Shown here: piece after piece, positions 16,235-24,955 of the stretch
How positions within the stretch are numbered: the stretch's first letter is position 1
Layout of the letters: every line of letters begins with the position of its first letter
From: Candidatus Saccharimonadota bacterium
GTDB lineage: Bacteria; Patescibacteriota; Saccharimonadia; Saccharimonadales; Saccharimonadaceae
DNA length: 38,631 bases
Direction of reading: 5' to 3'
Assembly (NCBI GenBank): GCA_016196195.1
Contig: JACPYF010000027.1
Location: 1-38,631, forward strand
Notes under the pieces: model-generated
Database searches by the model: none
What the model was told of the DNA's origin: nothing
Seen by the model: the letters and a program-made list of their open reading frames with translations, nothing else
Program-made: the position numbers and the translations under genes

Positions 16235-17212
16235 ATGAAACTCCTCACAACATCAGACTATATAGCCGACGCCTCAAAGGCAATTGCCCGCAGTAAAAAG
16301 CGAGTTATTGTGATGACTTTGTGTATTTCGCGTGAGGCAGAAACAAAGTTGTTTATGGATAGTTTGGAAAACGCAGCCAAAAGAGGTGTCGATGTCAAAA
16401 TAGCCGCAGATACTTTCACATTTAGCGCATTTGGGGGCTACTTTTCGCCTTTCAAGCGCTTACACCGTAATAGTAGAGCTGCCAAAAAACTAGCCAACAA
16501 GCTATGGTCTAGAGGGGCCGAGTTTCGCTGGTTGGGTGGCAATTGGCGAATCAACCCGTTTGCAGGAGTGACACATGTCAAATGGACGATTGTTGACGAT
16601 GTGGTTTATTGTTTTGGTGGTGTCAACTTGTACGGAAAAGGGGCGAGAAATATCGATTACATGTTCAAAATCGATGACAAAAAGCTAGCTGATTTATTAA
16701 CGAAAGAACATGAAAAAATCGTACAGACCGATCGCGACCCGACAGATTATTCTGGCTTTTACAAGCAGCTAGACTACGGCAACCTACTAATTGATAGCGG
16801 GCAAAAGAACGATTCTATGATATATGAGCGTGCTGTCGAGCTAGCCGAGCAATCAGAGTCTATTTTATTCGTATCACAATACTGCCCAACTGGCAGATTA
16901 GCAAAAGTACTACACCGTAAAAAAGCCGCAGTCTACTATAACCAGCCAAAAAGCACTCATCGCTGGACTAAACTAATGCTACGCTACGCTCGACTGACTA
17001 GCGGCATAAAGACGCGATATAAAAAGACAACCTACCTACATGGAAAATTTATAATTTTTACAATGCAGGATGGATCAAAAGTCGCGCTGACAGGTAGTCA
17101 TAACTTTAGCTACAGCGGCGTGCGTTTTGGCACGCGTGAAGTCGAGCTAGAGACACACGACCAAAAGACCATAGCCCAACTTGAAGATTTTTTCGTAAAG
17201 TTTGTTTCTTGA
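16235..17212 (+). CDS. Phospholipase D-superfamily protein (cardiolipin synthase-like)
   Basis: The start is the ATG at 16235 (MKLLTTSDYIADASKA), 32 codons inside the track ORF, because upstream sequence overlaps ppa and contains the promoter. The 325-aa protein has two HKD-type motifs. The first, THVKWTIVDD, fits HxKx4D. The second, YLHGKFIIF followed by LTGSHNFS, keeps His, Lys and GSxN but lacks the Asp at the usual place. Relatives include cardiolipin and phosphatidylserine synthases and some nucleases. No membrane helix or signal peptide is evident. Lipid head-group transfer is a guess from the family; the substrate is unknown. Confidence 0.82.
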   Translation: MKLLTTSDYIADASKAIARSKKRVIVMTLCISREAETKLFMDSLENAAKRGVDVKIAADTFTFSAFGGYFSPFKRLHRNSRAAKKLANKLWSRGAEFRWLGGNWRINPFAGVTHVKWTIVDDVVYCFGGVNLYGKGARNIDYMFKIDDKKLADLLTKEHEKIVQTDRDPTDYSGFYKQLDYGNLLIDSGQKNDSMIYERAVELAEQSESILFVSQYCPTGRLAKVLHRKKAAVYYNQPKSTHRWTKLMLRYARLTSGIKTRYKKTTYLHGKFIIFTMQDGSKVALTGSHNFSYSGVRFGTREVELETHDQKTIAQLEDFFVKFVS

Positions 17213-17217
17213 TCAAA

Positions 17218-18141
17218 TTACTTTTCTAGATACTCGCGAATATTTAGGGCTGCTGTAGCACCTTCGCCGACTGCACTAGCAATTTGCATAGTTGCGCCTG
17301 ATCGGACATCACCACTGGCAAATACTCCGGGCATAGTGGTTTGTAATTTACCGTCGGTCTTTATAAAGCCTTGTTCATCTAGCTCGATTTTTGAGTCGGC
17401 CAAGAATTGTGTATTTGGCAGTAGACCGACAAAGACGAATACGCCATCAGTTTCGATCTCAGTCTTTTCGCCGTCTTTTGTAGCCAATACTTTGTTGACT
17501 ACATTGTCAGTAGCGACTATTTCGTCGGTTGTGGTATTTAGATGAACGGTGATTTTGCCGTCGCTCACAGCTTTGTCCAAATCATGCTGCAAAACTTCGC
17601 TGGCTTTGATAGTTGATCGCACCAACAAATCAATATGGGATGTAAATCGCGTCAGATACAAAGCCTCCTGGATAGCAGAGTTACCACCACCAACAACAAC
17701 CAATTTTTTATCACGATAAAACGGACCGTCGCATGTCGCACAGTAGTGAACGCCACGCCCGAAATATTCGGCTTCGCCTGGAACACCGATTTTTTTGTAG
17801 TCACTACCAGTTGCAATCAGCACTACTTTGGCCAAAACGTCATTACCATCTATTTTTAGAATCTTGTGGTCACCTGCGTCGGTGATGCTTTGCACGTCAC
17901 CAAACTCGATCTTGGCACCGAAGCGCTCGGCTTGTGCTTGCAGCTGTTCGGCCAGTTTCAAGCCTTCGATGCCTTCGGCAAAGCCAGGGTAGTTATCTAC
18001 CTGGTCAGTTATCGCTGCCAGGCCGCCAATCACGCCCTTTTCATACAATGTTGTGTCGATGTCTTCACGACAAGTATATACAGCGGCTGCCAAGGCAGAT
18101 GGCCCGGCACCAACAATAACCAAAGGGTTAATGTCCGACAT
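17218..18141 (-). CDS. trxB: Thioredoxin reductase (FAD/NADPH)
   Basis: This low-molecular-weight thioredoxin reductase (307 aa) passes electrons from NAD(P)H through FAD to a thioredoxin-like partner. It shows the FAD motif VIVGAGPSALAAAVYT, redox cysteines 134 and 137 in YCATCDGPFY, the nucleotide-binding VVVGGGNSAIQEALYL and the C-terminal FASGDVRSG. The ATG shares one base with the stop of the upstream glutaredoxin-like gene (TAATG), which is its probable substrate. It converges on the PLD gene with a 5-nt gap and no visible terminator. Confidence 0.96.
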   Translation of the reverse strand: MSDINPLVIVGAGPSALAAAVYTCREDIDTTLYEKGVIGGLAAITDQVDNYPGFAEGIEGLKLAEQLQAQAERFGAKIEFGDVQSITDAGDHKILKIDGNDVLAKVVLIATGSDYKKIGVPGEAEYFGRGVHYCATCDGPFYRDKKLVVVGGGNSAIQEALYLTRFTSHIDLLVRSTIKASEVLQHDLDKAVSDGKITVHLNTTTDEIVATDNVVNKVLATKDGEKTEIETDGVFVFVGLLPNTQFLADSKIELDEQGFIKTDGKLQTTMPGVFASGDVRSGATMQIASAVGEGATAALNIREYLEK

Positions 18142-18392
18142 TAGGCCGCTAGTGCCGCCGATAATTTATTAGGGTTCCAGCCTACGGTAACTGATGGTTC
18201 GGCATTTTCAGTCTCGATTACAGTTACTGGTACTGATTTTACACCGCTAATCGCCTCTACCTTCTCGCGTTGATCGGGCTGTTCATCTAGATTGATAACA
18301 TTATAGCTTTGGCCTTTGCTGTCTAGGTATTTTTTGACCATCATGCAGTAGGCGCAGGCGTTGGTTGTATAGACGGTGATGTTTTTTGACAT
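18141..18392 (-). CDS. Glutaredoxin/NrdH-like redox protein
   Basis: The start is the ATG at 18392 (MSKNITVYTT), with AGGAG six nt upstream; the longer track ORF reads through the promoter. The 83-aa protein has redox cysteines 13 and 16 in ACAYCMMVKKYL and the cis-Pro region KSVPVTVI. It ends in a GWNPNKLSAAL helix like glutaredoxins and NrdH. Coupling to trxB suggests that thioredoxin reductase, rather than glutathione, reduces it. It is a candidate electron donor for ribonucleotide reductase or for the CysH-like enzyme at 29.3 kb. Confidence 0.9.
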   Translation of the reverse strand: MSKNITVYTTNACAYCMMVKKYLDSKGQSYNVINLDEQPDQREKVEAISGVKSVPVTVIETENAEPSVTVGWNPNKLSAALAA

Positions 18393-18431
18393 TTTATCTC
18401 CTATGTCTGTTTTTGTAATAGCTTTGTTATC

Positions 18432-18461
18432 ATTATATATAGCGCTTGTGTTTGTGGTCAA
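18432..18461 (-). promoter_or_regulatory. Promoter of the grx-trxB operon
   Basis: On the minus strand TTGACC, an 18-bp spacer and TATAAT form a near-consensus promoter, giving a leader of about 30 nt with an AGGAG ribosome-binding site. Confidence 0.8.
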
Positions 18462-18485
18462 GACGCTACATGTTGTAGTTTTGTA

Positions 18486-19055
18486 CTATTTTACGGATTT
18501 TAGCTCAACAATGAAAACCAGCGGTTCATTTGGACCAATACCGGCTTGGGGCGCTCCATTTGCACCGTAGGCCTTAGCACCAGGGATAGTCAGTTTGACT
18601 ACACTGCCTTCCTTTACGCCATTTAGACCTTCTGTCCAGCCTGATATGACTTGGTTGAGCGGAAAGCTTACTGGAGTTGCCACGCCGTCTTTTTTGCTAC
18701 TATCGAATATCTTTCCATCGCTGGTCCAGCCAAAGTAGTTCGCTGATACTGTAGACGTTTTGCTAGCAGCCTTGCCTTCGCCTGCCTTTAGTGTTTCGAC
18801 TTTTAGTTCTGTGACAGCCGCCTTGTCAAATGCTTCTGCGCTGTATCCGTCTAATGGTTCTTTCACTTTTTTAGCCTCCTCTGCTTGTTGTTGCTGGGCA
18901 GCTTTTTGTAGCTCTGTTTGCTTTGCTGCATCCCTTTTTTGGTTATCGTTTGCGATGATGACTACAAAATAAGCCCCGATAGAGCCGATGGTCATGGCTA
19001 TGATGATAAACCAGATTATAATTTTTTGCGTTGTACTAGTTGATGACTTATCCAT
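18486..19055 (-). CDS. Membrane-anchored FKBP-type peptidyl-prolyl isomerase
   Basis: The 189-aa protein has one N-terminal membrane segment (about 11-34, IIIWFIIIAMTIGSIGAYFVVII). A Gln/Ala/Lys-rich linker of coiled-coil character follows, then an FKBP domain: VSANYFGWTSDGKIFDSS, the VISGWTEGLNGVKEGSVVKLTIPGAKAYG core, and GPNEPLVFIVELKSV at the end. It probably sits on the outer face of the membrane and helps fold exported proteins. AGAGGGG provides the ribosome-binding site and a GATACAAT -10 lies about 35 nt upstream. It is adjacent to the sigma factor gene but has its own promoter. Confidence 0.93.
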   Translation of the reverse strand: MDKSSTSTTQKIIIWFIIIAMTIGSIGAYFVVIIANDNQKRDAAKQTELQKAAQQQQAEEAKKVKEPLDGYSAEAFDKAAVTELKVETLKAGEGKAASKTSTVSANYFGWTSDGKIFDSSKKDGVATPVSFPLNQVISGWTEGLNGVKEGSVVKLTIPGAKAYGANGAPQAGIGPNEPLVFIVELKSVK

Positions 19056-19115
19056 TTACCCCTCTTCGTTAGATTTTCAGTATGGGTCTTATTGTATCAT
19101 CTTTGAAAACATTGA

Positions 19116-20171
19116 TTAGACTGCAAGTTCTTGAGCTTTTGCGAGTAACTGCTTTTCGGTCGGACCTTTTTCCAATATTCTCTTTAGGGATTTTTTGGCC
19201 TTCTTGATTAGACTCCTCGTCTGGTTGATAGTTAGATCCATATGATCCGCTATATCAGGTATTGACATGGGTTCAACGCCAAGCGCAAGTCCAAACCGAA
19301 GCGTTAGAACCTGCCTTTCTTCCGAATCCATCAAACTTAGAGCTTCGTAAAGCCTCTCGTTATCTAGTTTGCTTGAAACTTGCTCAAACGTGTCGTGACC
19401 TTGGGCAGAAACAAATGCACCGAATTCTGTATCACTATCAGATCCAACTGGAGCTTCAAGCGAAATAGTATTTGTATCATTCTTCCTTATTTGCGCTTCC
19501 TTAACTTTTTTAACATCTAGGTCCATCCTTTGGGCTATTTCTTCTAATGTTGGCTCTTTGCCTAGCTCTGCTGTTAATTGACGTTGTGCTTTGTCCATAG
19601 CCCTAATTCTTTCATGCATGTAGCCAGATCTGTGAATTGTGTGGCCCTTTTCTGAAACAGCTTTCGACATTGACTCACGAATCCACCAAGCTGCATATGT
19701 AGAAAACCTGAAGCCCCTTCTCCAATCAAACTTATCGACTGCTTTCATTAGCCCCAGGTTACCTTCGCTAATTAGATCCAGCAAGCCTAGACCTTGGTTT
19801 TGGTAATTTTTAGCAAAACTTACTACTAATAAAAGGTTAGCCTCTATCATATGTTTGCGGGCGGCTTCGTCACCTTCTTCAATTCTTTTCGCAAGATCCA
19901 CTTCTTCTTTAGCATCAAGCAGCGGTGTAACTTCGGCCTGTCTAAGATATAGTGCCACTAGATCCGTGCCGGTTGACTTACCCGGAGTCATATCAATCTC
20001 ATGATTTTTTGGAATTCCGTCTTTATCTACACTTAACGCAACGGTTTTTGAAAACTTTCCACGGCCAATCGGAATAACATTATCAACCGGACCATCACTG
20101 GAGTGTTGGTCTAAACTTTCATCAACTGGTAACTGACGAGCAAGGCTCTGCGAGGCTTCAAAATTAGTCAT
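19116..20171 (-). CDS. RNA polymerase sigma-70 family factor, divergent DNA-reading residues
   Basis: The 351-aa protein has region 1.2 (DLVALYLRQAEVTPLL, about 70-85), a strong region 2 (LLDLISEGNLGLMKAVDKFDWRRGFRFSTYAAWWIR, 130-165), regions 3 and 4, and no region 1.1. Positions that read the promoter differ from E. coli RpoD. Region 2.4 has IRESMSK where RpoD has IRQAITR, and HTIHRSGYM replaces RTIRIPVHM. The region 4.2 helix reads TINQTRS instead of TRERIRQ. It is therefore probably an alternative or lineage-specific sigma rather than the housekeeping one. Its own start is 8 nt after a TACAAT box. Confidence 0.9.
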   Translation of the reverse strand: MTNFEASQSLARQLPVDESLDQHSSDGPVDNVIPIGRGKFSKTVALSVDKDGIPKNHEIDMTPGKSTGTDLVALYLRQAEVTPLLDAKEEVDLAKRIEEGDEAARKHMIEANLLLVVSFAKNYQNQGLGLLDLISEGNLGLMKAVDKFDWRRGFRFSTYAAWWIRESMSKAVSEKGHTIHRSGYMHERIRAMDKAQRQLTAELGKEPTLEEIAQRMDLDVKKVKEAQIRKNDTNTISLEAPVGSDSDTEFGAFVSAQGHDTFEQVSSKLDNERLYEALSLMDSEERQVLTLRFGLALGVEPMSIPDIADHMDLTINQTRSLIKKAKKSLKRILEKGPTEKQLLAKAQELAV

Positions 20172-20179
20172 TAGACACT

Positions 20180-20185
20180 ATTGTA
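20180..20185 (-). promoter_or_regulatory. -10 box TACAAT 8 nt upstream of the sigma factor gene
   Basis: TTACAAT on the minus strand is followed by 8 nt and the ATG, with no ribosome-binding site between. It lies between the pheT stop and the sigma gene. Confidence 0.5.
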
Positions 20186-20205
20186 ACACTTTTTAGCGAA
20201 TATGT

Positions 20206-22728
20206 CTACACTATTTTAGCACTTAGCTTTTTTTTGAGAGCTTGCCCGATTTTGTCGACAATCTTGCTGGCTGCGTCTCGTGTAATTGTTTTTTCATGAT
20301 CAGTCAGATAAATACGGAAGGTCATATTTTTGACCCTTGAGTCGTGTGGGTGATACACACCTATCGGCTCAAGCCCCCATTCCAGCTCAACTCCCTTTAG
20401 AACTTCGTCGTACATGGCGTTCCACACCTGAGCAAAGCTAGCCTGCTGCTTGACTTGTACGGTGATGTCCTGAGTAGTCCCTGGGTATTTGCTTAGTGGC
20501 CTATAGCTTGTACCTTTCGTTAAGTTAACGGCTTTTAGAATATCTTCGGTTCCAAGCTCGCAGCCTGCTACTGTATTTGGTAGTTTCAAGTTTTTTATAA
20601 CCTGTTGACGATATTCGCCAACAATACCGATAAATACCCCAGAGTTCTTTTCAGTTATATACGCGCTGCGCTGATAATCAAAAGGAGCAGTCACTGGATA
20701 GTCGGGTTTCTTATCTATTGCTGTGTACTCAAATAATAGACCGAGGCACTTAGCCAAGAAATCTAGTTGACTTCTGACGTTGTAAAAAGCTGAGCTTTTA
20801 GATGATTTTTTGTTTGCATATACCAGTGCGGTCATTTCTAACTCGCCGGGCAGACCTTCATCGTCTTTTCCGTGCACTTTGTTGTGAGTCTTGTTGATTT
20901 CGAACAAACTAAACTCGCCATAGCCGGCTTTGATATTAGGATGAACAAGTTCTAGCAGGCTCGGCGTTAGCGTTTGGCGATAATATTGGAGTTTCGGACT
21001 AATAGCATTTGTGATAGCAAACGAGTTAGTAGTTTTTTGGCCTACAGCCTCTAGGAGGTTACCGTGCACAAAACTGTAGCTCAATATGTCGTTAGCTCCA
21101 GCACGGGCTAATATGCTACGAATATTTTGCTGCAAACTCTCTAGATCAGACGGACCCGTAGCTACAAATGACCGGCTTGGCAGGCTAGGGCTGATTTCAT
21201 CGTAGCCGTTTATACGACCAATTTCCTCTGAAATGTCTTCGGGAATTTTGATATCTGCTCGCCAATATGGAGCTACTATGTCCAGTTCGCCATCATCAGT
21301 TTTTGTTTTGCCTTTGCCGCAAAACATTTCAACTATAAACTCGGCATTTTTTAATGTTTCGTACATGTCCTCAATAGTTAGATTTGTGCCGAGGATCTGG
21401 TTGATTTTTTCTGCCTTTACTTTGATCTTTGAACTTTTTTGCTTGCCCGGATACTCTTCAACGACAGCGCTGGCGACTTCTGCGTCTGTCAAATCTGCCA
21501 GCATAGCTACGGCTTGTGACAAAACTGGCGCTGTTTGCTCGGGTGACTGGCCTTTGGTAAAGCGCGTGATGGCGTCAGTGAAAATACCGTGGCGCATCTG
21601 AGTGCCGCGCAGATTGTACAAGTTAAAGCTAGCGCTCTCTAGTAAAATATTCTTTGTGTTGTCGTCTATAGCCGTTGATGAGCCGCCCATGGCGCCGGCA
21701 AGGGCAACTGGCGTCGCACCGTTGGCGATAATGATGTCTTCTTCAGCTAATATGACATCTCTGCCGTCTAGCAATTTTAGTTTTTCGCCCTTTTTAGCTG
21801 CACGTACAATGACCTCGGCCTTACCGCCGTTTAACTTGGTAAATTTGTCGTAATCAAATGCATGCAGTGGTTGACCAGTTAACGCCATCAAGTAATTTGT
21901 AACGTCCACGATAGGGCTGATCGGCTTTATGCCTACTCGTGCCAGCCAGCTCTGGATTTGAATTGGCGTTTCGGCTATTGCACGGTCAGTACTGAGCACG
22001 ACCGCCTGGTAACGACTGGAAAGGTCAGGGGCTTTGATACTGACTTTCAGTGGTGAAGCAGAAGAAGGCGTGCGCTTGATGTTGGTTTTTGTATCGAGCA
22101 GCCAGTCTGGAGTTTTGAACTGTTGGTTAGTTATTGCAGCGATTTCACGAGCTAGTCCGATGATACCAAAACAATCTGGTCGATGAGTCAGCGATTTGTT
22201 CTCGATATCTAACAGGTAATCGTTTAGTTTGTATGCTTCGGCAAAGTCATCGCCAGGCTTGGCGTTTACATCTATTTCTAATATACCTTCGTGGCTGTCG
22301 CCGATAGCAAGTTCCTTTGCGCTGGCCAGCATACCGTTGCTGATAACTCCGCGCAGTTCACGCGCACCTAATACAAATGGCTCGTCATCGTCAAAGCTAG
22401 TAGGCACAGTAGACTTTGGCGGTAACCAGGCAACCAGCAGGCCCTTGCGAACATTCGGTGCACCACACACAACCTGGACTAGTCCATCACTATCACGCTT
22501 GACGCCCTTTGCTTTACCACCGTCATCTACCTTGCAGACATGCAACTTGTCAGCATTTGGGTGATTCTCGACAGAAACGACTTTGGCAACAATTATCCCC
22601 TGGTACTTTTTACCTAGATCTATAACTCCTTCTATTTCAACTAGTCGAGCGCCCACCAAAGTAGCAAGCTCATCGACCGGAAGGTTGATCTTTGTGTATT
22701 GCTTTAGCCAATTTACAGATACTATCAT
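20206..22728 (-). CDS. pheT: Phenylalanine-tRNA ligase beta subunit
   Basis: PheT pairs with PheS in the (alpha-beta)2 enzyme that charges tRNA-Phe. The 840-aa product shows the N-terminal tRNA-binding OB fold (VAKVVSVENHPNADKLHVCKVDDG), the B3/B4 editing region (LTHRPDCFGIIGLAREIA, SPIVDVTNYLMALTGQPLHAFDYDK), B5, and the C-terminal anticodon-binding FDX-ACB domain (LSKYPGTTQDITVQV to the end). The ATG overlaps the pheS stop by 4 nt. Length and domain order are normal. Confidence 0.97.
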   Translation of the reverse strand: MIVSVNWLKQYTKINLPVDELATLVGARLVEIEGVIDLGKKYQGIIVAKVVSVENHPNADKLHVCKVDDGGKAKGVKRDSDGLVQVVCGAPNVRKGLLVAWLPPKSTVPTSFDDDEPFVLGARELRGVISNGMLASAKELAIGDSHEGILEIDVNAKPGDDFAEAYKLNDYLLDIENKSLTHRPDCFGIIGLAREIAAITNQQFKTPDWLLDTKTNIKRTPSSASPLKVSIKAPDLSSRYQAVVLSTDRAIAETPIQIQSWLARVGIKPISPIVDVTNYLMALTGQPLHAFDYDKFTKLNGGKAEVIVRAAKKGEKLKLLDGRDVILAEEDIIIANGATPVALAGAMGGSSTAIDDNTKNILLESASFNLYNLRGTQMRHGIFTDAITRFTKGQSPEQTAPVLSQAVAMLADLTDAEVASAVVEEYPGKQKSSKIKVKAEKINQILGTNLTIEDMYETLKNAEFIVEMFCGKGKTKTDDGELDIVAPYWRADIKIPEDISEEIGRINGYDEISPSLPSRSFVATGPSDLESLQQNIRSILARAGANDILSYSFVHGNLLEAVGQKTTNSFAITNAISPKLQYYRQTLTPSLLELVHPNIKAGYGEFSLFEINKTHNKVHGKDDEGLPGELEMTALVYANKKSSKSSAFYNVRSQLDFLAKCLGLLFEYTAIDKKPDYPVTAPFDYQRSAYITEKNSGVFIGIVGEYRQQVIKNLKLPNTVAGCELGTEDILKAVNLTKGTSYRPLSKYPGTTQDITVQVKQQASFAQVWNAMYDEVLKGVELEWGLEPIGVYHPHDSRVKNMTFRIYLTDHEKTITRDAASKIVDKIGQALKKKLSAKIV

Positions 22729-23735
22729 GCGAACTTCCTCAAAAATGCCAATTTACCCGACTCGAAATGGCGTAGGTCCTCGATATTGTATTTGAGCATG
22801 ACTAGACGTTCAACTCCACCACCCCAAGCAAAACCACGATATTTTGCGGGGTCGATACCAGCTTCCTTCAGCACGTTAGGGTGTATCATGCCGCAACCTA
22901 ACATCTCGAGCCATTCGCCAGGCTTGCCGCCTAATGCTGCCGGTTTTTCGATTGCAAATTCTAAGCCAGGCTCAACAAATGGAAAATAGGCAGGTTGAGT
23001 CTTGGTTTTTAATTTTTGTCCGTAATACGTTTCAAAAAAGCTGCGCAGTGTACCGAGCATTTGGCTCATGTTGGCGTCGCTAGAAACAAATACACCTTCA
23101 ACCTGGTGAAATGTATGTTCATGAGTTGCATCAACGTCTTCGTTACGAAATACTCGGCCATAACTAATAGCAGCAATCTGGCCGCCATTTTCTAGCTCAT
23201 TTTTACCAGCCTTTAGTATGCGGTTTTGCATCGTGCTGGTATGCGCAGGAGGAACCAGCCCCTCGGACGTGCGAAAAGTATCATAACCATCACGAGCCGG
23301 ATGGTTCTCGGGGAAATTCAAACTAGTGAACATATGATAATCATCGTCTAGCTGTCGTGACTGTACGGCGTTAAAGCCCATGCGGGTGAAAATATCGACT
23401 ATGCGAGCTATCTCGGTGTTTAGCGGGTGGATTGTGCCCTGCTGGGTATGTAGCAGATCAGGTAGCGGTGAGTTAACATCGAACGGCGCGGTGACATCTA
23501 TCGGTTCTAGATTAGCTTGGGCTAAAGCTTCTTCTCGCTCGGCAACAGCTTCTTCTAGGTTCTTTTTCAGGGCATTGATCTTTTGACCATAGGCGGATCG
23601 TTCGCCTGCCGGCAATTTGGGTAGCTGGCCATATAGTTTTTTTAGATCACTTGATCTCAAGACTTCCCGTGGTGAAGTTGACCCGATAATCAACTGAGTC
23701 AGTTTCTTTTGAACATTTTCGACAGAATCACTCAT
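22725..23735 (-). CDS. pheS: Phenylalanine-tRNA ligase alpha subunit
   Basis: PheS is the catalytic class II subunit, 336 aa. Visible are the N-terminal coiled-coil arm, the FPENHPARDGYDTF region, VFRNEDVDATHEHTFHQVEGVFV (motif 2) and GFAWGGGVERLVMLKYNIEDLRHF (motif 3). The usual RTHTS reads PAHTS here. A TATACT box 12 nt before the ATG suggests a leader of only about 5 nt. No T-box or attenuator is visible upstream. The preceding gene ends 18 nt away. Confidence 0.96.
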   Translation of the reverse strand: MSDSVENVQKKLTQLIIGSTSPREVLRSSDLKKLYGQLPKLPAGERSAYGQKINALKKNLEEAVAEREEALAQANLEPIDVTAPFDVNSPLPDLLHTQQGTIHPLNTEIARIVDIFTRMGFNAVQSRQLDDDYHMFTSLNFPENHPARDGYDTFRTSEGLVPPAHTSTMQNRILKAGKNELENGGQIAAISYGRVFRNEDVDATHEHTFHQVEGVFVSSDANMSQMLGTLRSFFETYYGQKLKTKTQPAYFPFVEPGLEFAIEKPAALGGKPGEWLEMLGCGMIHPNVLKEAGIDPAKYRGFAWGGGVERLVMLKYNIEDLRHFESGKLAFLRKFA

Positions 23736-23753
23736 ATACTGCTAGCTAGTATA

Positions 23754-24635
23754 TCAGTTTGACAGTTTAGATTCGAGTGTTTTTTGAGTAGCGAGTAACT
23801 CTTGGTACGTAGGCTTAAATAATCTGATGTATTCTTTGTCCGTTACCAGCAACAGCGCCTTGTCATTTTGAGCCTTTAACTCTAACTGAACCGCATTGAC
23901 AGTAGCCTTGTCGCCAGCTTCAACGGCTGTAGCCCACTTTTTGTATGCGCTTGCTCTGTCGCTGAAGGTCTTGGCCAAGCTCTGCTGTAATGCAGCGATT
24001 TGATCAGGTGCATCCATTTTCTCGATTTGATCAGCAAAATTTTGATAACTGCCACCAACCGAACGAATGCTCAATGTATCGCTAGGGTTTATCCTGGCTA
24101 TCAAGGCCGGTTCTTGTAGCATAATCGCAGCCACATCATCATCAAATTTGATCAGTTGGCCTAGTTGTACCGTGTAGTTGTCTAGGGATTTATAGTAAGA
24201 TTTAACGATTTTTTGTGATTTGTCTGCATCGACGTATTTTGCGTTCAGACTACCGACGAATAAGGTGTTTTCCAGCGAGGGCTGAGCTTGCTCACTGATG
24301 TAAATAGTACTGAGAGACGAATCTATGTTGCGGTTATTGAGGACTGTGCTAGGCTCTAACGTTTCAAGTGGCTTATCGAGCTTTTTGATCTGTGCATATG
24401 CCAAGCCACGATAGTTGTCGGCCAGTCCTCCGGCCGATCCAATAATCGCCGCCACAAAAACAGCGATCAATACAAGAATACCCAGCACCGTCATTGCTAC
24501 TGTCACCCAGATCGTTTTTTTGCTAGGTGGTTCTTTGGGCTCGGGCTTAACAACAAAAATATCGTCACCAGAAGGCGTGGTATTTGATTGACTGCCGATT
24601 GGAGGCGTGTTGTTATCAACTTTCTGTGGGTCCAT
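23754..24635 (-). CDS. Single-pass membrane protein of unknown function
   Basis: This 293-aa protein is not recognised. I use the ATG at 24635 (MDPQKVDNNTPPIG) rather than the track's TTG at 24644. The N-terminus is a Pro/Ser-rich cytosolic tail of about 45 residues. A strong membrane helix follows (WVTVAMTVLGILVLIAVFVAAIIGS), and an extracellular helical region of about 210 residues rich in Lys, Asp, Gln and Ser makes up the rest. The helical content suggests a coiled-coil or four-helix ectodomain. It lies 18 nt upstream of pheS and downstream of a small membrane protein; no function follows from context. Confidence 0.75.
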   Translation of the reverse strand: MDPQKVDNNTPPIGSQSNTTPSGDDIFVVKPEPKEPPSKKTIWVTVAMTVLGILVLIAVFVAAIIGSAGGLADNYRGLAYAQIKKLDKPLETLEPSTVLNNRNIDSSLSTIYISEQAQPSLENTLFVGSLNAKYVDADKSQKIVKSYYKSLDNYTVQLGQLIKFDDDVAAIMLQEPALIARINPSDTLSIRSVGGSYQNFADQIEKMDAPDQIAALQQSLAKTFSDRASAYKKWATAVEAGDKATVNAVQLELKAQNDKALLLVTDKEYIRLFKPTYQELLATQKTLESKLSN

Positions 24636-24667
24636 GTTGTTCAAACTGCTTATGTCTTGTAGTCAGT

Positions 24668-24889
24668 TTAGCCGATTCTGAACATTACGACAACAGTCGC
24701 AATGACCGACAAGATCAATAGAATTGCTATTATCAGACCTGCTGGTCGAGTTTGATGCGCGTCCTCATACATAGTGGATTCAACTTCCTCTGCGCGGATA
24801 TCCTGAGTTTTGAGCTTTCCCTTTAGGTCGGCAGCTATCTTTTCCTGATACTGCGATCTACGTTCGTCTCGGTTTACAAATAATGCCAT
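24668..24889 (-). CDS. Small membrane protein of unknown function
   Basis: This 73-aa protein from the ATG at 24889 has a charged N-terminal half (FVNRDERRSQYQEKIAADLKGK) and one C-terminal membrane helix (GLIIAILLILSVIATVVVMF). It is therefore likely a tail-anchored cytosolic protein. The track start at 24898 is also possible. I favour 24889 because TAAAAT then ends 7 nt before the ATG, the spacing seen at other genes here. The family is not recognised. Confidence 0.65.
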   Translation of the reverse strand: MALFVNRDERRSQYQEKIAADLKGKLKTQDIRAEEVESTMYEDAHQTRPAGLIIAILLILSVIATVVVMFRIG

Positions 24890-24905
24890 TACCCCCATTT
24901 TAGCA

Positions 24906-24933
24906 CGAAAAACCCGCCAGGTTTGGGCGGGTT
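24906..24933 (-). terminator. Intrinsic terminator of the aquaporin gene
   Basis: Read on the minus strand, AACCCGCC and GGCGGGTT form an 8-bp stem around a 7-nt loop, with TTTTT at the end of the stem. It lies about 22 nt beyond the aquaporin stop codon. Confidence 0.88.
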
Positions 24934-24955
24934 AAACGTAAACTATTGGCTAGTT

